Position numbers and translations under genes: made by a program
Part shown: positions 5,310-10,682 of the stretch, one piece after another
Position numbering within the stretch: position 1 is the stretch's first letter
Layout of the letters: each line of letters starts with the position of its first letter
Source of the DNA: DASUSH01 sp050996575
GTDB taxonomy: Bacteria; Actinomycetota; Thermoleophilia; Solirubrobacterales; 70-9
Assembly (NCBI GenBank): GCA_050996575.1
Contig: JBPCRS010000164.1
Span: forward strand, 1-10,682
Direction of reading: 5' to 3'
DNA length: 10,682 nt
The notes under the pieces: generated by a model
Told to the model about the DNA's origin: nothing
What the model saw: the letters and a program-made list of their open reading frames with translations, nothing else
Database searches by the model: none

Positions 5310-5875
5310 CCGAACTCGCCGAGCTGAAGTCCCGCGTCGTTGCCCGAGCGGACGACGATGGCCTGCTCGACGTCGCCTACACCCGCACCGACTCGCCCCT
5401 CGGCGAGCTGCTGCTGGCGGCGACGCCGCGCGGGCTCGTCACGGTCGGCTTTCCGAGCCAGGACGCCGATCTGGTTCTCGGCCGCCTCGCAGCCGAGGTC
5501 TCGCCGCGGGTGCTCGAGCGCCCGGCTCGGCTCGACGAGGCGCGTCGCGAGCTCGATCAATACTTCGAGGGCCGCCGCCGTCGCTTCGATGTCGAGGTCG
5601 ACTTCTCGCTTTCGCATGGCTTCCGCCGCCAGGTCCTCGTCGAGACGGCGCGAATCCCGTTCGGCGAAACCTCGACATATGCCCAGGTTGCCGCCTCCGC
5701 CGGCAGCCCACGGGCGCACCGGGCGGCGGGCTCGGCGCTCGGCTCGAACCCGGTGCCGATCGTCGTCCCCTGCCACCGCGTGCTGCGCAGCGGCGGCGCA
5801 CTCGGCGGCTACGCCGGTGGACTCGAGGTCAAGCAGCGCTTGCTCGACCTCGAGGGCGTCGGCCAACGCGGTTAG
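5306..5875 (+). CDS. ogt: Methylated-DNA-protein-cysteine S-methyltransferase
   Basis: Suicide DNA-repair protein of 189 residues that moves the alkyl group from O6-alkylguanine to its own cysteine. The N-terminal ribonuclease-like domain is at about 22-95 (TDSPLGELLLAATPRGLVTVGF). The DNA-binding and active-site domain contains FRRQVLVETARIPFGETSTY (106-125), a RAAGSALGSNP helix with the Arg that flips the base (139-149), the active site PCHRV with Cys156, and GGYAGGLEVKQRLLDLEG at the end. All catalytic elements are present. It has the O6-alkyltransferase domain only, with no Ada regulatory domain. Translation is probably coupled to the sigma factor through the ATGA overlap. The stop codon overlaps that of the convergent protease gene. 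The symbol is by family; some would call it mgmt or adaB-like. Confidence 0.92.
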   Translation: MTELAELKSRVVARADDDGLLDVAYTRTDSPLGELLLAATPRGLVTVGFPSQDADLVLGRLAAEVSPRVLERPARLDEARRELDQYFEGRRRRFDVEVDFSLSHGFRRQVLVETARIPFGETSTYAQVAASAGSPRAHRAAGSALGSNPVPIVVPCHRVLRSGGALGGYAGGLEVKQRLLDLEGVGQRG

Positions 5876-6810
5876 TTGGCTGCCTTGTTGTAGACCAGCC
5901 CGGTCTTGCCGCCGAAGTAGGGGCCGTAGCCGACGTCGGGGATGTCCTTGTAGCCGAAGCTGGTCACCGAGTTGAGCGCGCCGTTGACGAACCATCCGCC
6001 GCCGCTCGCGCCCGGACCCATGTCGCAGCCCATCGCGATCGGCAGCGGGCCGTTCGGGATCGGCCGCGGGTCGCGGCCGGCGAAGGGTCCGACGCAGTTC
6101 CACATGATCTGTCCCTCCTCGATGTTCGAGGGGTAGCCGACAGATGTGTAGGTCTGCTCGACCGGCAGGTTGAGCGCGAGCGGCGCGCCGCCGACCGCGT
6201 CTTCGAGATTGACTCCGTTTTGGGGCGACACCTCGACCGCCGAGTAGTCGAAGTTGAAGTTGCTGTTCCTCTTCCATGCCTTGAGCACGACGATCCGCTC
6301 GAACACCCAGGTGCCGAACGGCCGATTCTGTTCCTCGTAGGAGGGAATGAAGACGATTTTCGAGGCGATGCTGCCGCCGGGTTCGGCGACGCAGTGCCCC
6401 GCGCTGAAGATCAGGTTGCGGTTCGGCGCGTCGACCGAGGTCGCCGAGCACTCATACGGTCCGACGCCGCGAATCTTCCCGTAGAGCTTGCCGTTGACCG
6501 TGTTCGGGGGGAGCCCGGAATCGGCGACCGGGCCGCTGGTGAACGGCGCCTCGACGCCGAACGGGTCTTTGGCGACTCCGCGCACCGTGATCTTGCCGTC
6601 GTCTTCGCGCGTGGCCTCGAGCGGGCGCGCGGCGGCGATCCGATTCGCGGTCCAGTAGTCGGCGACGTTCGACTTCTCGGCCTTACGCTGCTTCACTGCG
6701 ACGTCGCTCGCCAGCGCCGGCGCCGCAAGCGCCGAGGTGGCGAGCAGCGAGCAGAGCGCCGACAGGCCGATGCGCCTGCCCACCGAACCAATAATTGCGC
6801 TCCCGCTCAT
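5872..6810 (-). CDS. Secreted trypsin-like serine endopeptidase (S1 family, V8-like)
   Basis: A 312-residue exported protease. The signal peptide spans about 1-34 (RRIGLSALCSLLATSALA, then APALA-S). A propeptide-like region (35-105) precedes the chymotrypsin fold. The catalytic triad is readable: His139 in SAGHC, Asp188 in NFDYSAV, and Ser269 in GPGASGGGW (265-273). Cys121/Cys140 and Cys239/Cys262 are placed for the two usual disulfides. The layout resembles glutamyl endopeptidase/V8-type proteases and trypsin-like proteins of soil actinomycetes; substrate preference cannot be read. ATG 6810 has AGAAGG 11 nt upstream, supporting this start. The 3' end overlaps ogt by 4 bases on the opposite strand (TTAG), so each transcript may extend antisense into the other. 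Confidence 0.85.
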   Translation of the reverse strand: MSGSAIIGSVGRRIGLSALCSLLATSALAAPALASDVAVKQRKAEKSNVADYWTANRIAAARPLEATREDDGKITVRGVAKDPFGVEAPFTSGPVADSGLPPNTVNGKLYGKIRGVGPYECSATSVDAPNRNLIFSAGHCVAEPGGSIASKIVFIPSYEEQNRPFGTWVFERIVVLKAWKRNSNFNFDYSAVEVSPQNGVNLEDAVGGAPLALNLPVEQTYTSVGYPSNIEEGQIMWNCVGPFAGRDPRPIPNGPLPIAMGCDMGPGASGGGWFVNGALNSVTSFGYKDIPDVGYGPYFGGKTGLVYNKAAN

Positions 6811-6855
6811 CCGTACCGACCTTCTCTGAAAACGTTGATTCCCCGGCTGGGGCCG

Positions 6856-6861
6856 ATGATA
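6856..6861 (-). promoter_or_regulatory. Possible -10 box of the protease gene
   Basis: Read on the minus strand this is TATCAT, in the context TGGCTATCAT, about 45 bases before the start codon, leaving room for a leader with the AGAAGG ribosome site. No good -35 stands at 16-18 bp. The rest of the divergent gap (6811-6974) holds no gene that I can support; on the plus strand TAACAC at 6896-6901 could serve the CorA gene. Confidence 0.3.
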
Positions 6862-6974
6862 GCCAGGGCTGATTTTGTCGCGGCTCTCGGATCCCTAACA
6901 CGCCGCGGGCGGCAGGAGCGCGGTCGCCGGGCTTGAACCTGAGTATCCGGATAGCCGGAGCAACCGCTCGGCTG

Positions 6975-7955
6975 ATGCCGATGATCGTCGACTGCGCTCA
7001 CTACAGCGAGGGAGTACGCCAGCACGAGGGCCCGCTCGAGCTCGAGCGGGCGGTCAGCCTCTGCAAGGGCGGCGACGAGTTCGTCTGGCTCGGCCTGCAC
7101 GAGCCGTCGACGGCCGAGCTCGAACGTGTGGGGGAGATGTTCGGTCTGCACGAGCTCGCGCTCGAGGATGCCCACAACGCCCATCAGCGGCCGAAGCTCG
7201 AGGACTACGACGAGTCCTATTTCATCGTCCTGCGGACCGCGCGCTACGACGACGCGAAGGAGGAGGTCGAGTTCGGCGAGATCCACCTCTTCCTCGGCGA
7301 CGGCTACGCGATCGTCGTCCGCCACGGCGAGGCGAGCGGGCTGAAGAAAGCGAGGCGAAAGCTCGAGCAGCGTCCGGAGCTGCTCAAGGAGGGGCCGGGC
7401 GCGGTCGCCTGGGCGGTCGTCGACCAGGTCGTCGACGACTACATGCCGGTGGTCGACGGGATCGAGAACGACATCGGCGAGGTCGAGGAGGACATCTTCA
7501 CCGGTAGCGGCGAGTCGACGCAGCGGATCTATTTCCTCAAACGCGAGGTGATCACCTTTCATCACGCCGTCGGACCGTTGCTCGTCCCGCTCGAGTTGCT
7601 CGAGCGCGGGGCCGTCCCGGCGATGGGGGAGGGGGTACGGCGATATATGCGCGACGTCGCCGACCATGCCCGGCGGGTGAACGAGCAGGTCAACGGCCAA
7701 CGTGAGCTACTCACCTCGGTGCTCGAGGCCAACCTGGCGCTGCTCAGCGTCCGTCAGAACGAGGTCGTTCGCGAGATCTCGGCCTGGGCGGCGATCATCG
7801 CCGTCCCGACCTTCATCGCCTCGGTGTACGGGATGAACTTCGAGTACATGCCCGAGCTCGGCTCGCGGATCGGCTATCCACTCGTGCTCGGGATCATGTT
7901 GATCGCCGTCTTCGGCCTGCACCGCTTCTTCAAGCGGGTCAACTGGCTTTCGTAG
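6975..7955 (+). CDS. corA: CorA-family divalent cation (Mg2+/Co2+) transporter
   Basis: Inner-membrane channel-type transporter of about 326 residues. A large acidic cytoplasmic domain (about 1-260) contains HEPSTAELERVGEMFGLHEL, ALEDAHNAHQRPKLEDYDES and a long coiled helix rich in Arg/Glu (NEQVNGQRELLTSVLEANLAL). Two C-terminal membrane helices (about 267-285 and 297-317) are joined by the signature YGMNFEYMP (GMN at 286-288), which forms the pore-entrance selectivity loop. The protein ends with the basic tail FFKRVNW. CorA works as a pentamer and lets Mg2+ in down the membrane potential. The start is uncertain: the frame opens at TTG 6933, but MPMIVDCAHY from ATG 6975 or MIVDCAHY from ATG 6981 fits the family better; no strong ribosome site marks any of them. 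Confidence 0.9.
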   Translation: MPMIVDCAHYSEGVRQHEGPLELERAVSLCKGGDEFVWLGLHEPSTAELERVGEMFGLHELALEDAHNAHQRPKLEDYDESYFIVLRTARYDDAKEEVEFGEIHLFLGDGYAIVVRHGEASGLKKARRKLEQRPELLKEGPGAVAWAVVDQVVDDYMPVVDGIENDIGEVEEDIFTGSGESTQRIYFLKREVITFHHAVGPLLVPLELLERGAVPAMGEGVRRYMRDVADHARRVNEQVNGQRELLTSVLEANLALLSVRQNEVVREISAWAAIIAVPTFIASVYGMNFEYMPELGSRIGYPLVLGIMLIAVFGLHRFFKRVNWLS

Positions 7956-7961
7956 GCCGGC

Positions 7962-7979
7962 GCCGTCGGTCGGGACGGC
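7962..7979 (+). terminator. Hairpin after the CorA gene
   Basis: GCCGTC (7962-7967) and GACGGC (7974-7979) form a 6-bp perfect stem with a 6-base loop, 6 bases after the stop codon, followed by the pyrimidine-rich TCGATCACTTCTCT. A modest intrinsic terminator is plausible. Confidence 0.4.
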
Positions 7980-7992
7980 TCGATCACTTCTC

Positions 7993-7998
7993 TACGCT
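7993..7998 (+). promoter_or_regulatory. -10 element for a leaderless start of the ctaG gene
   Basis: TACGCT stands 8 bases before GTG 8007, matching TAnnnT at the distance expected for transcription starting on the start codon. No Shine-Dalgarno is present in the pyrimidine-rich gap. No -35 is recognisable; the upstream position falls inside the preceding hairpin. Confidence 0.45.
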
Positions 7999-8006
7999 GC
8001 TCCTCG

Positions 8007-8873
8007 GTGTCCTCGATCATCGATGTCCTTGCGCCTCTCGCGCTGATCGCCGTCGGCATCGCCTACGCGCGACGCTGCGCGACGCTGCGCGAGCGTGGTC
8101 GACCGGTGGCGGTCTGGCGCCAGGCCTGCTTCGGCGCCGGTGTCGCCCTGCTAGTGCTCGCCGACCTGCCGCCGCTGGCGCCGCTCGCCGAGGAGCTCGT
8201 CGTCGCCCACATGGCCCAGCACCTGGTGATCGCCGACATCTCCGCCCTGCTGCTCACCCTCGGCCTGACCGGGCCGCTCCTGCAGCCGATCCTCGCTCTG
8301 CGCGGGTTGCGCTGGCTTCGCGCCTTCGGCAACCCGTTGATCGCGCTGCCGCTGTGGGCGCTCAACCTCTACCTCTGGCACCTCGCCTCGCTTTACGAGG
8401 GCGTGCTTTCGAGCGCGCCGCTTCACCTGCTCCAGCACGCAGCCTTCCTCTCCTTCGGCCTGGCGATGTGGATGCCGCTGTTCGGGCCGCTGCCGAAGCC
8501 GAGCTGGTTCGGCAACGCGGCAATGGCGGTCTACGTCGTCATCGTCCGCCTCACCGGCGCCGTGCTCGGGAACGTGCTCGCCTGGAGCGGCGCGCCGCTT
8601 TATGACCGCTACGCGGCGGGCGAGGCCGCGCACGGGATCTCGCCGCTCTCCGACCAGGGAGCGGCCGGAATGCTGATGATGATCGAGTCCGGCTTGATCA
8701 CCCTCGGCGTACTCGCCTGGATCTTCTTTCGCTGGGCGCGCGAGGACACCGAGCGCCAGCGTCTCCTCGACCTCGCCGACAGCCACGGCGTCGCGCTCGA
8801 TGAGGCGCGCGCCGGGCGGGCCGCGGCAGCGGGCCAGGGCGCGCAGCTCGAAAGGCGCTTGCGCAACCCGTGA
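8007..8873 (+). CDS. ctaG: Cytochrome c oxidase assembly protein, CtaG (caa3) family
   Basis: A 288-residue polytopic membrane protein of the caa3-type CtaG family, which helps assemble copper-containing cytochrome c oxidase. About six or seven hydrophobic segments are visible. Conserved family landmarks are the His pair in VVAHMAQHLVIADI (His68, His72), LYLWHLASLYEGVL, and LHLLQHAAFLSFGLAMWMP; the histidines are candidates for copper or heme-copper contacts. The last segment (IESGLITLGVLAWIFFRWAR) is followed by a charged cytoplasmic tail of about 45 residues. GTG 8007 is chosen because the upstream frame lacks a better start and a -10-like hexamer sits 8 nt before it. A perfect 10-bp tandem duplication (8071-8090) lies within the coding sequence and keeps the frame. 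The stop overlaps the next start (GTGA), indicating coupling. Confidence 0.85.
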   Translation: MSSIIDVLAPLALIAVGIAYARRCATLRERGRPVAVWRQACFGAGVALLVLADLPPLAPLAEELVVAHMAQHLVIADISALLLTLGLTGPLLQPILALRGLRWLRAFGNPLIALPLWALNLYLWHLASLYEGVLSSAPLHLLQHAAFLSFGLAMWMPLFGPLPKPSWFGNAAMAVYVVIVRLTGAVLGNVLAWSGAPLYDRYAAGEAAHGISPLSDQGAAGMLMMIESGLITLGVLAWIFFRWAREDTERQRLLDLADSHGVALDEARAGRAAAAGQGAQLERRLRNP

Positions 8874-10366
8874 AGTCGAACCGCTTCCTCTACCTGCTCG
8901 TCTTCGCGGTCGGGATGGGCAGCCTCGGCGCGGAGATCGCCGCGGCGCGCCTGCTGGCGCCGTTCTTCGGCGCCTCGACGATCGTCTGGGCGAACACGAT
9001 CGGGGTCGTCCTCGTCGCGCTTTCGATCGGCTATTGGCTCGGCGGCCGCTTCGCCGACCGCCACCCGCACCGCGAGGGGCTTTGCCGGCTCGCGCTCGCC
9101 GCCTCGGTTCTGATCGCGCTGATCCCGTTCATCGCCCAGCCCTTCTTCGAGGTCTCGGTTGACGCCCTCGACGAAATCTCGGCGGGCGCCTTTATCGGCT
9201 CGCTGTTCGCCGTTCTCATCCTGATCGGGGTGCCGCTGGTGATGCTCGGCGCATGTTCTCCCTGGGCGATTCGGCTTGCCGTTCCCGACGTCGAACACGC
9301 GGGAGAGACCGCCGGCCGCCTCTACGCGATCTCGACCGCCGGATCGCTGCTCGGGACGATGCTCTCGGCGCTCGTCCTGATCCCGTTCGTCGGCACCCAG
9401 CGCACCTTCATCACCTTCGCGCTCGTGATCGCCCTCGTCGCCGCCGCCGGCCTCGGCTGGCGCTGGTTCGCGCTGCCCGCAGCGCTGGCGGTCGTTATCG
9501 CGCTCCCGGTCGGCACGGTCAAGGGCTCGGAGGAGGGAGAGGTGATTTTCGAGACCGACACCGAGCATCAATACGTTCGCGTCGTCGAGCAGGAAGACGG
9601 CGACCGCCTGCTCGAGCTCAACGAGGGCCAGGCCGTGCACTCGTTTTATCCAGGTGACGGGTCGTATCTGACCGACGATGTCTGGGACGGATACTCGGTG
9701 TTGCCGTTCACCGCGCTCGACGAGCCTCCCGAGCGGATCGCGATTCTCGGCAACGCCGCCGGCACGACCGCCCGCGCTTATGGCGAGTTCTTCCCCGAAA
9801 CGGTTGTTCACGGGGTCGAGATCGACGCCGAGCTGACCGAGGTCGGCGAACGCTACTTCGACCTCTCGAACCCCAACTTCGAGGCCTTCCACGAGGACGC
9901 GCGGCCGTGGCTGCGCCGCTCCGAGGGTGACTACGACGTGATCATGGTCGACGCTTATCGCCAGCCATACATCCCGTTCTATTTGGCGACCGAGGAGTTC
10001 TTCGAGCTTGTCCGCGAGAAGTTGGCGCCGGGCGGGGTCGTGATCGTCAACGCCGGCCACCCCGAGGGCAACGACGACCTCGAGAAGGTGCTCGCGCGGA
10101 CAATGAGCGAGGTCTTCCCGACGGTCCTCCGCGACCCGCTCGAGCCGACCAACACCCTGCTGATCGGCTCCGAGGCGCCGGCCTCGGCCGCCAACCTTCG
10201 CGACGAGCTTCCCGAGCTGCCGCGAGAGCTACAGGCGGTCGCCGCCGAGCGGATCACCGAGATCGGCCCGCGCCTGCCCGGCGGCGAGGTCTACACCGAC
10301 GACCGCGCCCCGGTCGAGTGGCTGATCGACCGCTCGATCCTCGGCTATGCCGCCGACGAGGGCTGA
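8870..10366 (+). CDS. Fused membrane protein / spermidine synthase-like protein
   Basis: A 498-residue two-part protein. The N-terminal half (about 5-215) has six or seven membrane helices, beginning FLYLLVFAVGMGSLGAEIAA with the ALSIGYWLGGRFADRH loop, as in MFS-like fused spermidine synthases. The C-terminal half is a Rossmann-type aminopropyltransferase/methyltransferase fold: EHQYVRVVEQ, ILGNAAGTTARAYG (about 291-304, the nucleotide loop), GVEID (about 315-319, ribose-binding acid) and DVIMVDAYRQPYIPFYL (about 356-372). In true SpeE the loop is GGGDG and the catalytic Asp lies in a D-x-x-D context; here these are NAAG and DAYRQPY, so ordinary spermidine synthesis is doubtful. GTG 8870 overlaps the ctaG stop. 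The gene converges on a small minus-strand gene 5 bases away. Confidence 0.8.
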   Translation: MKSNRFLYLLVFAVGMGSLGAEIAAARLLAPFFGASTIVWANTIGVVLVALSIGYWLGGRFADRHPHREGLCRLALAASVLIALIPFIAQPFFEVSVDALDEISAGAFIGSLFAVLILIGVPLVMLGACSPWAIRLAVPDVEHAGETAGRLYAISTAGSLLGTMLSALVLIPFVGTQRTFITFALVIALVAAAGLGWRWFALPAALAVVIALPVGTVKGSEEGEVIFETDTEHQYVRVVEQEDGDRLLELNEGQAVHSFYPGDGSYLTDDVWDGYSVLPFTALDEPPERIAILGNAAGTTARAYGEFFPETVVHGVEIDAELTEVGERYFDLSNPNFEAFHEDARPWLRRSEGDYDVIMVDAYRQPYIPFYLATEEFFELVREKLAPGGVVIVNAGHPEGNDDLEKVLARTMSEVFPTVLRDPLEPTNTLLIGSEAPASAANLRDELPELPRELQAVAAERITEIGPRLPGGEVYTDDRAPVEWLIDRSILGYAADEG

Positions 10367-10371
10367 GTCCC

Positions 10372-10515
10372 TTAACGCCCCTTGGTGTCGGGTGGTTTGC
10401 GACGCAGCGATCGGCCGGCGAGGACGGCGAGATCGATGACGAAAGCGGCACCGCGGCCGAGCGGCCCGGTGACGAGCCAGGCGCGAAATTGGTCGGCGGT
10501 GGTGAGCGGCGGCAC
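10372..10515 (-). CDS. 47-residue hypothetical protein, divergent from tig
   Basis: A short open frame from GTG 10515 to TAA 10372, encoding MPPLTTADQFRAWLVTGPLG then RGAAFVIDLAVLAGRSLRRK and a short basic tail. It has an amphipathic N-terminal helix with RAWLVTGPLGRG, a moderately hydrophobic middle (AAFVIDLAVLAG), and a basic end (RRKPPDTKGR), which suggests a membrane-associated cytoplasmic peptide. I have an impression that small proteins with a similar 'WLVTGP-GR' core occur in Thermoleophilia, but I cannot confirm it here. The codons are GC-ending throughout, as in real genes of this window, and a -10-like TACGTT lies 7 nt before the GTG. Function unknown. It is shorter than common annotation cut-offs and could be overlooked. 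Confidence 0.6.
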   Translation of the reverse strand: MPPLTTADQFRAWLVTGPLGRGAAFVIDLAVLAGRSLRRKPPDTKGR

Positions 10516-10521
10516 TCGGGC

Positions 10522-10528
10522 TAACGTA
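10522..10528. promoter_or_regulatory. Overlapping divergent -10 elements (bidirectional promoter)
   Basis: The sequence TAACGTA contains TAACGT for the plus strand (10522-10527), 9 nt before the tig ATG at 10537, and, on the minus strand, TACGTT (10528-10523), 7 nt before the GTG of the small gene at 10515. Both match TAnnnT. Only 21 bp separate the two start codons, so both transcripts would be leaderless. No Shine-Dalgarno fits either gene, and no -35 is recognisable. Confidence 0.5.
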
Positions 10529-10536
10529 CCGCGGCG

Positions 10537-10682
10537 ATGAAGACCGAAGTCACCGAGCTGCCCGACTCGAAGGTGCGGATCGACGCCAGCGTCGACCCTG
10601 CCGACGTCGAGCGCCAGCTCGAGCGCGCGGCGAAGCAGCTTGGCGGCGAGATGCGGGTCCCCGGTTTTCGCAAGGGCAAGGT
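10537..10682 (+). CDS. tig: Trigger factor, 5' end (cut by window edge)
   Basis: The first 48 codons of the ribosome-associated folding chaperone and peptidyl-prolyl isomerase. The N-terminal ribosome-binding domain is recognisable: MKTEVTELPDSKVRIDASVD, then DVERQLERAAKQL and VPGFRKGKV. The last motif corresponds to the GFRxGK signature that contacts ribosomal protein L23. The ATG at 10537 is preceded by GCGGCG and a TAACGT hexamer, with no Shine-Dalgarno. In most bacteria tig is followed by clpP and clpX, which would lie beyond the right edge. Confidence 0.93.
   Translation, partial: MKTEVTELPDSKVRIDASVDPADVERQLERAAKQLGGEMRVPGFRKGK

Noticed and set aside
5192..6451. 419-codon open frame on the minus strand across ogt and the protease gene
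   Set aside because: It is Arg/Gln/Ala-rich with no domain, and lies antisense to ogt and out of frame within the protease gene, both of which have full catalytic motifs. It is a high-GC shadow frame.
6807..7700. 297-codon minus-strand open frame opposite the CorA gene
   Set aside because: It mirrors the CorA codon pattern; the plus strand carries the GMN signature and conserved domain.
8071..8090. Perfect 10-bp tandem duplication inside ctaG as a phase-variation switch
   Set aside because: Only two units, and the frame is intact; two copies are too few for slippage. It encodes an ordinary cytoplasmic loop.
8609..10060. 483-codon minus-strand open frame opposite the spermidine-synthase-like gene
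   Set aside because: Low-complexity Asp/Arg/Glu-rich sequence, antisense to a gene with clear membrane and Rossmann motifs.
1..10682. CRISPR array, tRNA, rRNA, transposase or phage genes
   Set aside because: None could be recognised; no regularly spaced repeats, cloverleaf or transposase motifs were seen.

Overview
The window is high-GC DNA with dense, often overlapping genes on both strands. The gene set (ArsR regulator, CtaG-type cytochrome oxidase assembly factor, fused membrane/spermidine-synthase protein, sigma factor coupled to an alkyltransferase, trigger factor) and the Arg/Ala/Asp/Glu-rich protein style suggest an actinomycetote, most likely class Thermoleophilia (Solirubrobacterales/Gaiellales type). 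This assignment is inferred from composition and protein style, not from a marker gene.

Left part (1-2456): a four-gene, plus-strand metal-resistance operon. It holds an ArsR/SmtB repressor with a CmtR-like cysteine pattern, a two-helix mercury-transporter-like membrane protein (MerF/MerT type, Cys-Cys in the first helix), a small thioredoxin-fold protein, and a flavin disulfide reductase of the MerA/lipoamide-dehydrogenase superfamily. Consecutive genes overlap by 1, 4 and 4 nt and three have good Shine-Dalgarno sequences, so they are very probably co-translated. A palindrome with perfect 8-bp arms covers the repressor start codon and is the likely operator. The reductase keeps the redox CxxxxC but lacks the MerA C-terminal Cys pair and the N-terminal metal-binding domain.

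Middle-left (2457-3460): a scrambled, accessory-looking stretch. It holds a broken SnoaL-like gene flanked by 28/30-identical direct repeats, a partial third repeat copy lying upstream of the metal operon, and a small two-helix membrane protein with a zinc-ribbon tail.

Middle (3463-4748): two tandem exported proteins of about 110 residues share a six-cysteine pattern and look like a local duplication of a secreted family I cannot name. They are followed by a convergent exported protein with one Cys pair.

Right part (4803-10682): a sigma-70 family factor translationally coupled to an O6-alkylguanine-DNA alkyltransferase; a convergent secreted V8/trypsin-like serine protease whose stop codon overlaps the alkyltransferase stop; a CorA-type divalent-cation transporter; CtaG overlapping a fused membrane/spermidine-synthase-like protein; an easily missed 47-codon gene on the minus strand; and the 5' end of the trigger factor gene (tig), cut by the window edge.

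Several genes (3894, 8007, 10537 and the minus-strand small gene at 10515) have a TAnnnT hexamer 7-9 nt before the start codon and little or no Shine-Dalgarno, which fits leaderless transcription. Between the small gene and tig the two -10 hexamers overlap on opposite strands in a near-symmetric sequence, a likely bidirectional promoter.
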